NCBI GenBank assembly: GCA_002104905.1
Contig: MCFE01000391.1
Span: 18,821 to 82,820, forward strand
DNA length: 64,000 nucleotides
Reading direction: 5' to 3'
Source: Basidiobolus meristosporus CBS 931.73
Lineage: Eukaryota > Basidiobolomycota > Basidiobolomycetes > Basidiobolales > Basidiobolaceae
Both the position numbers and the translations under genes were made by a program. Under the pieces are notes generated by a model. It did not search any database. It saw only the letters and a list, made by a program, of their open reading frames with translations, and was not told where the DNA came from. Positions 47,823 to 59,182 of this stretch are shown one piece after another. The stretch's first letter is position 1. The number at the start of each line of letters is the position of its first letter.

Positions 47823-50800
47823 TTGCGTACGCCTGAGTTGCGGCTTCTTCTCTCTAGTACTTCTCGAAATCCTCCCCCGTGCTCACACGTAAATTTAGAC
47901 AAACTGTCCCTAAATTGTGACTCCCAATCAGTGCTCTGCTCCATAGCAGAGGCACTGAAGAAAATCTTCCCAGCCCTAGGAAATAGCCTTCCTGATGTGC
48001 CTGGTAGTCCCAAGGATCAGGCAAGCAGTACACCCGCCTTAGAAACTCAGTTGCTAATTACTGCTTGCTTTGGGGTTCCTTTGTTTTTGATCTTCTGCTT
48101 TTTACGAAGAACGTGGCATTCCATGTATACGCCAAGGTCTCGATTAAGAAGGTATGTCATTTCGATATATACTGCAATGAAATCTCTGGTTAACCCTTCA
48201 AATTCAGAAATGCGCCTCCACCAATACCCAACACCTTTTTCGGTTGGATTATACCTGTGTTGCGTTACCCACAGAATGATATGCTTGAGCGAGTTGGTCT
48301 AGATGCAGTCATTGTAAAATCTCGTTGACTATAGCTTCGATAATGAGCATTCCTAACTAAACTACTTTTTATCACGAACAGCTTCTCAAATTCTTCAAGA
48401 TGTCCATTTTATTATTCGCCTCCTGCAGCCTTTTCGGTATCACTATCCTATTGCCCATAAACTATACCAATGCGATCGACAGCCAGAACGACAGCCTCCC
48501 ATTCTCCGCAGCCTTGACAAAGCTTTCAATCCCCCCGGGATCTAAAGTTTTTGCGGCGCATTCAGTATTTACCTGGCTATTTTCGCTCTTGACCTTCTAC
48601 TTTCTTTATCGGTCATACGAGCAGTATATCTACCTCCGGTGGACATACCTGATTGGGGTGTCCAAGTCAGTAGGGGGAAGATCGGTGATTGTCACGGCCA
48701 TTCCAGAAAAATTAAGATCCAACGCCGCATTGCAAGAGTTCTTCGAGAAATTGAATGTTGGCCCGGTTGAAACTGCCCATGTTTGCCCGCATCTGCAAGA
48801 GCTTCCGAGGATTCTTGAAAAGCGCGAAGAGTACCTACGGAAGTTGGAGGATGCATATGTCAGATACATCGGTAACCCTTGTAAGCTGAAAGACCTGGAT
48901 CCTGACCAACTAGTGGACCCAGCCTGGGATTCAGAAGGAGCATCTGAGAATGCCAAGCTGATTGAGAAATTGAAACGACCTTTGATGAGATCAGGGGTTT
49001 TTGGACTGTTTGGTACTAAAGTAGACATGATAGAACACTATCACAAGCTGTTAAAGAATTACGATTTCCTGGTCACGAAGGCTAGATCCTTAAGTTACCC
49101 TCCGACAACCGTTGGCTTTGTCACTTTTACCAACCAAAACAGTGCCGTAAGTGGAGTACCGTTGAGATGATGAGCCATCGAGGGACCTACTAACGCACCC
49201 TCCTCAGAACATTGTAGCCCAGACATTGACGCACACACGTGCCTTCACTTGCATCACAAAGCTTGCGCCGGATCCTCGTGATATATCTTGGAAAAACCTG
49301 TATCGCACTAAGCGTGAGATTCTGATTCGCAAATCGATCATCGAAGTGGCAATTTTCTTCTTAATGTTTTTCTGGGCTTATCCAGTAGCCACATTGGCGA
49401 GTTGGCTCAGTGCGGACACGCTGCAGAAACTTTTCCCAAACATCAAAGAATGGACGAACCAGAGCAATTTCGCCAAAGGAGTTATCCTGAAGTTTTTGCC
49501 ATCGATCTTCATGTTGATCTTCATGGCCATCCTGCCGTTTATCCTTGAGTGTAGGTTTGACTTGGTTCTAGAGAGCTTAGACAGAGGCTGATCTGATTTC
49601 CACCCAATTCTAGCGTTGATAAAATTCCAGAAGAAGCCATCCCGCAGTCTGATCGAGTTGGCGGTCTTGAAGAAATATTTCCTTTTTCAGTTGATCAACG
49701 TGCTCCTAATCTTTACGGTGGCTAGCACGTTTTTCACTTCATTCTATGCCATTCTTGACAAGCCCACTGAAATCGCCACCATTCTTGGGAAGCAGTTGCC
49801 TCTGGTAAGTACACAAGCCCCCGGAGACAAGCGGAGCACGCTAAACCTCTTTTTACGTTTGTAGTTTGCGCCGTTTTTCATCAATTATGTCACCATCCTT
49901 GGTCTGGGCTATCTTCCGCTGAAATTGGTCCAACTGGGGCCGATGATTCTACTCATATTCCGAAGACTGTTTTGCTCCTCACCGCGGGATTATGCTGAGC
50001 TGCTGACGCCCGTCAATATCGATTATGGCTGGGTATACCCCATCCCAATGCTCGTGTTTGTGATTGTGCTTACCTATTCCGTAATGACTCCCCTCATCCT
50101 CGTGTTTGGAGTGGCGTACTTCTCGATCGCATATCTGTTTCATAAATACAATTTTCTGTATGGTAAGCCCTTGAGAAGCCCTAACACTCAGCAAGAAGCG
50201 AGAACTAAGCCACAATTCTCCTTTCATATTAGTTTACTTTCGGCGCTTTGAAACAGGCGGCAAGTTCTGGCCCGTTGTAGTGAGAAGGCTGGTCATCGGA
50301 ATTTTTATCTTTCAGTTGACCATGCTTGGTGTTTTGCTGCTGAATAATGCGTTCGCTCCCGGTATATCAATCGCCCCGTTATTTATCATCACGATATATT
50401 TTTACCACTATGTCATACGAAACTTTGAGAAACGAAGTCGCTATCTTCCGTTGGAACTGAGTGAGCTGGTTACCCCCGGCCTACCAGGTGAGACTGTTCA
50501 CCGAGACATGCAGCCAATCAAGGACCTCGACTTACTGGATGATGATCAATATGAAGCAAAGCCAACTCGCAGAACTGACTTCCGTGAGAGTCCTATGAGT
50601 CGATGCCCAGGGGTTCTGGATGCTAGTGAGCGTGCTTATAGCCACCCAGCCATTGTTGGAACGCTGCCGCAATTGTGGCTGCCACGCAAGGTAGATTCCG
50701 ACACTGGAACACAAGTGTCCAACTCGGAAAAGATAAACGACAACAACTCTGATGAAGATTCGCCTACCAAGGAGAGGGGCTCTGATCAGCCCGACGAGAT

Positions 50801-51014
50801 TGATGGCCACGACGATAATCAGCTGGACGATAACTCGTCCAACACACGTCCCACCACCTCAACCGGCACAAGCCAAGGGCCCAACAAGAATCCCGATGGG
50901 CGGCAAATGGGAGTGTTAAAGTCGGAGGACCCGCTACTGCAAATTGGGTATAGAGTGAAGAGAGCTCTCAGAGACGGAACGCGCACAATAGCAAAGTTAA
51001 ATATGATAGACTGA
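47823..51014 (+). CDS. CSC1/RSN1 (OSCA/TMEM63) family calcium-permeable stress-gated cation channel
   Basis: Seven exons: (47823)-48151, 48208-48313, 48382-49146, 49208-49550, 49614-49804, 49865-50162 and 50233-51014. The introns are 56-70 bp, and about 937 codons are open. These plasma- or endo-membrane channels open on osmotic or mechanical stress. An N-terminal TM helix (LLITACFGVPLFLIFCFLRR) precedes the family motif 'FFGWIIPVLRYP' and 'ERVGLDAVI'. The cytosolic PHM7-type domain (about residues 230-400) contains 'SVIVTAIPEKLR' and 'TVGFVTFTNQNSA'. The RSN1 7-TM core follows (about 405-745), with 'WKNLYRTKREILIRKSIIE' at its entry and 'YFRRFETGGKFWPVVVRRL' late. The C-terminal tail of about 190 residues is acidic and disordered. 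All internal junctions keep frame. The start is unresolved: the first exon as drawn has no in-frame ATG before the first TM helix, so an upstream exon is likely. Confidence 0.9.
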
Positions 51015-51711
51015 CAGTAGTAATGCAGTTTGATGTTTTGTCTATTCACCACAATACGAAATTCCTAATACCATTTTGACCCATGTAGTTTTAATGTAGA
51101 CACAATCTCTCAACCCTAAAAGGATTCTTTCAATGAATTCTCCCCTATTTTATTTTTCCTTCGGCAATTCCAATGACGCAAATGTAAATAAATCCAATTT
51201 AGCTAATGACCAGTCTGCGTGTTCATCAGGGTTACCGTTCCACCACAAGATCGGTTCTTGACCCTCCGTCGCTATCTGGCATTCAGATTGCTTTCTCGTG
51301 GCATCACGCGCTGAATATGGGTGTTGCATTTAGGACAAACGAGGTATGATTGGCCAAGGCTGACTCCTTGCTTGGTGTACAGTGTTGCTGTCTGAAAGAT
51401 CATGGTCAGGACTAGTAAGTTAGGAAGCGAGATCAAACAGCATCAAAGAATGGGAAGCAATAAGGCTTGGTGCAGGCGAAAACAGGCTCTGGCATGTATT
51501 GATATTGTGTATGGTTCCGAAGCGAAAGGTATGTACATAAGACTCATTGAACATAACGTAACAGCGGGTGAAATAGCTGGCTAAGATAGCAAAAGAGCGG
51601 TGGTGGGAATTCCCGAAACTCAGAGAGCTTTTGTGGGTCATTTAAAAAAGGATGTTCACAGACGATTGATGGGCAAATTACGATAATACAAGAATAGTGG
51701 GCATAAAATGT
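51015..51711. other. Convergent intergenic region
   Basis: About 700 bp between the 3' ends of the convergent CSC1-like and KilA-N genes. No gene recognised; it should contain both polyadenylation regions. Confidence 0.5.
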
Positions 51712-52909
51712 TCAACACTCAGCTGCCATGCGGTAATGCTTTCCTACATAAATAAATTCATGTCGGCCAATAGTAAAGGACTGGGGTGGTGTACAAACCA
51801 TCTCCTCAAGAGGGTATGACCCATCGTCCACAGATAGACGTTGCAGGCAAAGACTAGCAGAAACTGCTTGGCTCAATTGATGTGGGTTCTCTTTGAATTC
51901 ACGGTTGGACTCTTCGTATCTTCTTTTGGTTGCTTTTTTCAGATATGATTGATATATTGGTGGAAGCAGTGGTTGGTTGGAGCGGTGCGTGGAGGGGAGG
52001 ATCACGGGGTCTAGTACATCATCCACACCAGTAAATTCACGCTCACCAACTTCGGGGTTCCCATCCTTTTCAAGTCTTTGTACCGCGGTCCCCAAACTGC
52101 GCTTGCGCTTATTTGATTTGACCGGGCTGGGGGTACCATCGTCGTAAAGTTTGGGAGTGGCTGGCGGGCTGACCATTCCATTTTTCAGGATTTTGGTTCG
52201 CTGCCGAGACAAGGCGTTTTCCATCGCCTTGCTTTTACGCTCCTCAAGAGGTACGGGAACGCGAGAGATGGAGTCCGGGTGGGAAGGGTTCAAGACATCA
52301 TCCAAGAACTGGGAGCCGAATATGGGCTCTAAATCTTCCCGAATATACCAGCAAGTTTTTCTTGCCAATTCGTATGCACGCTCGTATCGAAGCCACGTCC
52401 CCTGAATTTTCAGGAAACCGCCTCGAATCTTTTTGACTTCGCCAGATAACTCCACATTGGAGTCAATTAATTTGGCTATCTCACTTTTTTCTCGACCCAT
52501 GGCTTTCCATATCCCTGTCCAGTAAACATAGCCCGTCTCACGATCCCATAATACGGGTTGCTCACAGACAGTGTACTCAAATACCGGAATATATCCTCGA
52601 GGGTCGAGAGACGTTGAGTATTTGGCACAGTGGACTTGGTGCTTGACCGTGATGGACGGGTGGTAGGATTTCTGCATTTCGGTTGAGATCATGATATCTT
52701 CACGAGAGAGCCGATATCGCGAGCCAGGCAGGGTGTGGTGAGGATCTGAAGAGAGGGGTACGAGTAGGAGTACAGTTGAATGCTCAGAGTCGAGGCGAGA
52801 ATTGCAACGCTTGGCAATTCGGAGTCAAATGTGGTTGGTTGAAAGAATATCCGATCTTTACGAAGAGTTTAGGTAGGTGTATACGATAGACGAGAAAATA
52901 CTGAGGCAT
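51712..52909 (-). CDS. KilA-N/APSES-domain transcription factor, Xbp1-like
   Basis: My model has exon 1 52909-52862 (16 codons), a 52-bp intron 52861-52810 (GTAAAG...CCAAG) and exon 2 52809-51712; the product is 381 residues. The frame is open upstream of the in-frame ATG 52692 and carries protein-like sequence (LPGSRYRLSREDIM), so the upstream exon start is preferred. The DNA-binding domain (about residues 102-181) is of the fungal KilA-N/APSES type: 'WDRETGYVYWTGIWKAMG', 'EIAKLIDSN', the hallmark 'KKIRGGFLKIQGTWLRYE' and 'CWYIREDLEPIFG'. This matches Xbp1-like repressors more than the MBF/SBF or StuA types, and no ankyrin repeats follow. Basic clusters (KSNKRKRS, KKATKRRYEE) can serve as nuclear signals. 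Yeast Xbp1 represses genes under stress and quiescence; a similar role here is inference. Confidence 0.85.
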
Positions 52910-55150
52910 GTTGAGGGGAGCACGCCGATATTTATATTGGATCTCCGCAGAAATCCTCGATTGCTGGTCGTGGTCACGATGCTGGAAAGTGGGTGACGAG
53001 CAGAGAAGATTACGTTGGTGATTGCGGGGTTGCGGACACCAGCCTGAGCCCACCCCGATATGTTGTCACTCCGTCCCGAGGATCTTTGTCTTGATTGTTC
53101 ACATCCAGAAATAGATGAATGATCCGAAACAGTATCCAATCCTACCAATGATCGGAAGCACCAATGGGGGCCGAGGAAGGTGTGGTATAAGGTTTCAGTC
53201 ATGTGCGAGGAGCTGCCTGTTGGCGGGCTCATCGCGCCGGGCTCCCTCGCACTCACGGAAGATGCATGGCTTTGTTTCTTTCCAAACACCATTTGATGTT
53301 TCTAAGACGCATCTACTTCCTGGTAGCAACCACCTACAAGGGGGCGTCGATGAGTTCAAAACTGAGCGAATCGATGTGCCGCCAGCCTATCTGTGGTTCG
53401 CGCCCAGTCGGTGGGCAGCCCCTTGGGAATTATTTACCCACCCCCTTCACCTCAGTGATGGCCGTGGAGTCATGAGAATGTTCCCATGTATTATGATGCA
53501 TCGTGGTGCTGTGATAAACTTGAAAGGATGCCGATTCCTTTCGGGAGGTTTTACTCCCCAACGGATTGCCAAATCAGATATTGCCTGGCTGGCCAGTCCC
53601 AAAGACAGAGTTTGTGCACCATGCTTACTCCACCAAAGAAATCGGAGTCAATTCACCGAGGCGAATGCTTCCTCTTTGATAGGCTGGAATACTGCCCCAA
53701 CTGGGTCAGGGAGAAACGGGGATGGCCGCCTGGTCTGATTGATGGTGTGTTCAACTGATGGTTGTATATTCCAAAAAATCGACACAACTCATAACAATGG
53801 GACAAGAAATGTCACAATTACCACCATTCTTCAGTCATCATTGGCGCCTCCTTAAACTCTTCTGGGCACGATTGCATCTGACCCTGTGTTTCGCCTAGAT
53901 CGCCCGTTTCCATCGGTGCTCGATAGACTTTCGATTTGAGTAATGCATTAGCCAAGAGTCAGCTGCTGAACCCGGTTCATCTAATGCGCAGCCAGAAGTG
54001 TGATTCCAGCAAGGATGTGAGCGAATCATCGTGTCTCTTGATGTGGTTGCGGCAGCAGCATCGATTTGTACCATAGACCTGCTTTGTTCAATGTGTACCA
54101 GGATTGCCATGTCGTCTCAAGGCCATGGACCGCAGCCACCACAAAGAGTGACTGCTTTCCACTGCCGGTTGAGCTGTGTTCATTCAAAATAGAGATTGAT
54201 GGTTGGTTAGAGGGGTGGGGTTTACTAGACAGGATGATTTAACCTACAGAGATTTAAACTGAACGCGGGAATCGATAACACCACATCTGCATGTTGCCTA
54301 GTAATCTGTGGCCTTAAATCTCTGAATTCCATATAGAGTGACTGCGTCATGTCAGGCAACCTTGTTCACTTTGCTAAATCTACATGAAGCTTGAATGGGG
54401 ATGCAAATATTTGGGCTACTCATTCATCGCCCAGTTTAGTAAAGCATCTACAGCAATAGCTCTCGGCTTCCGCCTAGGAAACTATGCTTGTGGTGATGGG
54501 GAATTTAATGATATGTTGGTGTTTAATAATATTATTTATATATATGAACTGTCAATGTCAGTACCTTGCTTTGAAGTACTCTCAGGTATAACCGATAAAC
54601 TTTCACAAAGTAATTTAACCTTGTATATCTTGTAAATGCCTTGTTTAACATCTAGTTCTTCATGTATTTGGATTTCATATTAGGCCATATCTTTGATGTT
54701 GACTTGGATTTGATGCCTTCATATCCTCCGAGTAATCTTAAGGAAGTTTAGAAACGTCGAGTATATGATGCTCGAAGGTATCCTGAACTTCTCATATATC
54801 TTACTGCACCCTTCAAAAGTACACTTGCCTATTTATTTTGTAAGATTCGACAAATTCTATACCAACAAGTTCTTTTTTACTACTGGAAAACAAACCAAGT
54901 CAACATGTCGGATAAGGCCTTCAGATGAATCGCAAAAAGCCTTAAGCTTCTTGATGGCTTGTTAAATTTGCCGAATACGCAAACTTCTACAAATCTCTAA
55001 AATAAGTGTATTTACACTGCTTCAACTCAATAAGGGAACAAGTAAAAGTTACACTTTGATCTTATAAATCCCATTCACTTCGCATAACGTCTAGAGTTTT
55101 TTAGTGATAATGTATAAATCTGCGTTAATTAATATTGCGTTTACTCACAT
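52910..55150. other. Intergenic, no convincing gene
   Basis: The stretch 53115-53738 (+) is open for 207 codons, with overlapping open frames on both strands. Its composition looks like a chance open frame in GC-rich promoter DNA of the divergent KilA-N gene, and I see no domain. From about 54.2 kb the DNA becomes AT-rich with no coding signal. Confidence 0.4.
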
Positions 55151-55189
55151 AATTCACCAAGTAGCCGGTATGCGGCCATACCTTTAATC

Positions 55190-55700
55190 GTAATGGCACA
55201 CCATACGAATTAACATATATTTGTGAGGCGGTAGAAAGACTTCCGTGCCACCACTTTCATGCAAAGAAGCCATTAGCATTGCGGCCATCTCATATTCGGC
55301 ATCCGATATATAGACCATCTAGCCATCCCCATTCTAATGGAGTAAGCCTCGATTAGCCTTCATTAGTCCACATTGATACATGCCTTCCAGATGTCATCCT
55401 TAATATGTATATATATATATATCCATCGATTAATGTAACCACACTGGACAAACCCAACATAAATCCCAAGTGTATTGTTAGAAAGAGGAGAGTTGAGTGA
55501 TGCATGATAGATGTATATCATGGTTGATTTTTATATCTATCTTCAGAAACAGAGACGTTTGCTTTGGTTTAGTAGAGGAGTAGCTAAGGGATATACAGAG
55601 AAGCAAGGTATTGAGTTGCGGAAGTTCTCACAAAAGTGCTGTTTCAAAGTCTCATGGTTTTGGTGGATATATTCCATACTATTCCCAATGTATATCAAAT
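55190..55700 (+). pseudogene. Probable copia integrase/RT relic
   Basis: Two weak but collinear copia signatures occur on the plus strand. Near 55212-55390 a Cys/His- and basic-rich run ends in 'SLVHIDTCLPD', like the 'LVHSDLCGP' that opens copia integrases. Near 55575-55635 'GVAKGYTEKQGIEL' resembles the RT motif 'LVAKGYTQKEGID'. The gap between them is too short for a whole integrase, so this is a deleted relic if real. Confidence 0.4.
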
Positions 55701-55881
55701 TACGCGGCGAACTAAGCATGAATATAAAGCTAATCTCTCCAGCTGTCACAATATGCGTAGCCATTAAGCATCATTCACGTGATGGACTAGGAGTCACAAA
55801 TTCGAACTAGTTGAAACGTAGCACTCACAAAGAAAATGCCGTGTAATCGGCATCTCTTATAAAGAGTTGACTGACAACCAC

Positions 55882-56193
55882 CTATTGCTCCTTTGAAAGC
55901 AGAGAACAATCCCCGATAGCAATATAGGAAACTTGAAGGCTGCAATTGGGAAGCATTCCTATTAGTGTCATGCAGTAAGATGATATCCCTTCCGTAGAAA
56001 ACAAGGGAATGGAGTGAACGTCATATATAAAACAACCCTCCATCGGTAAGATATTTTCAGAAAACGTAAGTATTCTATAGCTTAGTGCATAATCAAATTC
56101 AAACTCAACGAAGCATTCAGAATTTTGGTGATTGATGTCTATTAGCTCAGGGTTCCTTGCTGCGTTGATAATTTGCTTCTCTATCCTAGCCAT
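55882..56193 (-). CDS. Small ORF of unknown function (103 codons)
   Basis: Open from ATG 56193 (MARIEKQIINAARNPELIDI) to a stop at 55882. The translation is of normal protein composition, but I recognise no domain and see no clear promoter. It stands alone in gene-poor DNA next to a possible retroelement relic. It may be a chance frame. Confidence 0.2.
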   Translation of the reverse strand: MARIEKQIINAARNPELIDINHQNSECFVEFEFDYALSYRILTFSENILPMEGCFIYDVHSIPLFSTEGISSYCMTLIGMLPNCSLQVSYIAIGDCSLLSKEQ

Positions 56194-56508
56194 AGCATTA
56201 TTTTGTTGGGCGGTAATTCCTTTACGTAAATTCTTGTATTGCTTTATTGATTAATAATGTGGCCTCATCCTAAAAGAAAGGTGAAGAGCTCTTCTTTTAA
56301 TCTGAATTAGTGACAACCTCCTGATCATTGTGCCTAAATGTTTAGGCTCTCCATTGACAACATAAATACTCCCTTAATCTTTGGTATAATTATGTGGTGC
56401 TTCTGCCCTTATTTTCATTTGCTCACTGTGTTGTATGGCAAATGGTAGGTATCCTATGCTAATTTAGGGTGTAGGTGTTATAGTAAGGGCTAGGAAAAGG
56501 TTAGAAGA

Positions 56509-56579
56509 GCAGGGGGTCTGGGGGACGCAGTCCCCTAGAGAATAAAAAAGCAGGGGGTTTGGGGGATGCAATCCCCCAT
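56509..56579. repeat. Twin G-rich hairpin motifs
   Basis: Two copies of a ~29-bp unit (56509-56537 and 56550-56579) share the pattern GCAGGGGGTYTGGGGGAYGCA followed by a C-run. Each can fold on itself: GGGGGA pairs with TCCCC in the first, and GGGGGAT with ATCCCCC in the second. The second copy differs by C-to-T and G-to-A changes. Two adjacent G5 runs could also stack as part of a G-quadruplex. Function unknown. Confidence 0.75.
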
Positions 56580-57095
56580 ACTGCTCCCATACTCTTTAAA
56601 TTCCTGTTGGATTACTTTTCTCTCATTCTTGGTTCTGGTCCCTTAGGGTTGGAATTCCTCCTCCTAACCCTTATCACCCTAACCATAAATATTTTTACCC
56701 TACAACTGGCACATTGTCTGCTCTTATAGTGGGCATGTCTAGGCTGATATTTGTCTCCCTACACATTCTCTATGCTCTGTATAGGTCTTGATGATTATTT
56801 ATTTAATAAAATGTTACTTTTGATGCTATAAATAATAATATATGGGAATCATCCCAATCTGGCCAGAATCTCATATTTTAATAAGCTTTGGGCAACATAA
56901 ATTGCGCGGCCCTAATATGATAAAAAAATTTATGGCCATTGCAAATTTTCTGTAACCCGAGTGCTTTTACTAAATTCAAAGTGTATCCCAAGTTCAATAC
57001 ATTTTATAGCTATAATAGACACATCATTTGACACCATCGCAACTACTACATGTGTTCCATGTGCACATGTATCCTGCGGGAATTGTAAAAACCTA

Positions 57096-57738
57096 GCCGT
57101 GCAGTACAAAAGTGCTTTTATTTTTCATCATGCTAGTTTTCATGAGTTCCTAACGCACTTCCAAAGTACGCAGTAACCATACCCCAACAGGTTTTAAGAA
57201 TGCCCACTGGCTATGCTTACTTGTGTCTAGCGGGAGCCATCAGTCATCAGCCGCGCGGTACTGAAATGCTTTTATTTTTCATCATGCTAGTTTTGCATGA
57301 ATTCATAGCACACTTTTATAGTGCGCGGTAACCATACCCCAACAGGTTTTAATGATACTCACTTGCTATGTTTACTTGTGTCTAGCAGGAGTCATCAATT
57401 ATAAGCCGTGCGGTAATAAAGTGCTTTTATTCTTCATCATGCTAGTTTTACATGAGTCCCTAACACAATTTTATAGTGCGTGGTAACTATACCCCAACAG
57501 GTTTTAATGATACCCACTTGCTATGTTTACTTGTGTCTAGCGGGAGTCATCAATCATTAGCCGCGCGGTAGTAAAGTGCTTTTATTTTTCATCACAATAG
57601 TTTTACATGAGTCCCTAACACACTTTTATAATGCGCGGTAACCATTCCCCAACAGGTTTTAATGATACCCACTTGCTATGTTTACTTGTGTCTAGCGGGA
57701 GTCATCAATCATCAGCCACGCAGTAATAAAATGCTTAG
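57096..57738. repeat. 155-bp tandem repeat array, about 4.1 copies
   Basis: Units start at 57096, 57250, 57405, 57560 and 57715 (partial), giving periods of 154, 155, 155 and 155 bp. Landmarks in each unit are GCCGYGCGGTA, TGCTTTTATTTTTCATCA, CCCCAACAGGTTTTAA and TACTTGTGTCTAGC. The later units are more alike than the first. The array lies between the genes and the telomere-linked LINEs, as subtelomeric satellites often do. Confidence 0.92.
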
Positions 57739-59106
57739 ACTACTTTGGGGAACGGTTCTAAGCAAACATTAAGCGCTGCTTATGGTGATACAGAAAACAA
57801 CACTCTGGCACCTCAGTTGGCGCATTGGTTGTCAAGATTACCAAGAAAAATTGGAAGAAACGTTTCAAGGAACATGGGTTGGCAAGGAGTGCACCAAGGA
57901 ATCAGGTGGTGGATGCGGAGGTGGAAGTAGTGGTAGGGATTTAATGCAAACTCAAATAAACTGGTATATACATACCATTTGGCTGGATAACCCCCCCCTT
58001 GGCTATATCTGACACAATGTTCTTGGCTCCTGGAGGGAAAACAAACACTAGTTAGCAGTATTTCAACAATCCTGCCCTGCCTCTACCATTCTGCGGTGTA
58101 TTTTCTTCCTGATTTCTTTAGTAGGTAATTTCAGCAGCAATGAGGGGGGGGAAGATTTGCATTGTATTTGCCATCAGCGTACATGATGTAATGCCCATGT
58201 CAGCAGGGTGTATTCAAGCTTTGCAATGTGAAGCTAATTTTGCAAGACCATCTGCATTGGTTCTACTGTGAAGTTGGCGCTCCATTTCTGATTTGCCATT
58301 TGCTTAATTTCATGCTTATGGCACTATGGCACTGAATTAGCTGTCATATTGCCAATAAAATTGCATCCCTACCCCTGCTGAAACATGTTACGTGACTGCA
58401 TGACTATGTGACTACGTGCTAAATCTACCCTTTGGCCTTCCACATGGATTATGAGAACCTTTCCAGCAAAAGCTCTGAGAGATGGTTACTTTGCGGTGTG
58501 TGCATACTACTTTCAAGTACGTGGACTAGCACTGAGGTCTACACAATTATTTGTCAGCACTGTGTTTGCACATGTGCGATAACAAGCACATTTTATTGAA
58601 CTTGGACGCTTTTGCTCTAACAATTGTCAGCACTGTGTTTGCACATGTGCAACAGCAAGCACTTACATTGGGCTTGTCTTGGACGCAATTTGCTCTAATT
58701 GTTGTGGACTTTGGTGAGGCCTACGTTTAGAAGGGGTGCGGAGCACCACTTTGGCTAGTTTACGCTTTGTCAGCACTGTGTTAGCACATGTGCAACAGCA
58801 AGCACCAGTTCTTGGGCTTGTAAGCGTTTCTCTTAAGGAGAGGCTGGTCATTGTGTGTAGCCTGCTGTTAGCATACGTGCAAAATACGGCCTTGACTCGC
58901 TTTGTGTAATCACTATTCTTCCTGGTCCTATGTCCAGGAAAGGTAGCAAGCATTCTCCACAGCAGCAGTGCTTGGAACAGTAGTTCTGGTTGTTGTTTGA
59001 GTTGGTGTGTTTCAGCCGCAAAGCCAAATGGCTGCTAATCTGACAGAAGGGTAATCTTCGAAGAAGTACTTTGGTGCCAAGTGCTCTCTTTTTTTGTTGA
59101 TGTGAT
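57739..59106. other. Gene-poor subtelomere-like DNA
   Basis: No coding signature. It includes several short G or C runs and the spaced repeat family described at 58551-58806. The right end passes directly into TTAGGG units. Confidence 0.5.
58551..58806. repeat. Spaced ~40-bp repeats with a GCACATGTGC palindrome
   Basis: Three copies start at 58551, 58624 and 58767 with TTGTCAGCACTGTGTT, continue to a GCACATGTGC palindrome and then an ACAAGCAC-type end; the third copy has one change before the palindrome. Spacings of 73 and 143 bp fit one and two steps of a ~72-bp unit, with 'CTTGGACGC...TTTGCTCTAA' between copies. A weaker fourth copy may lie near 58862. Confidence 0.75.
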
Positions 59107-59124
59107 TTAGGGTTAGGGTTAGGG
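59107..59124 (+). repeat. Three TTAGGG telomere-type repeats
   Basis: Three exact TTAGGG units read rightwards and fuse, after extra Gs, with the 3' end of LINE copy 1 (GGGGAGACAGTCACC). The G-rich strand runs 5' to 3' to the right, so the corresponding chromosome end would lie beyond the right side. Confidence 0.95.
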
Positions 59125-59182
59125 GGGGAGACAGTCACCAACAAGTGAAATCTTTATTTCAGTTGAAACAAAGAAGCCAGCG

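Noticed and set aside
53115-53738. 207-codon open frame on the plus strand upstream of the KilA-N gene
   Set aside because: Long open frames overlap on both strands here, the translation has no domain or normal hydrophobic pattern, and the position fits the divergent promoter region. I left it out as a gene.
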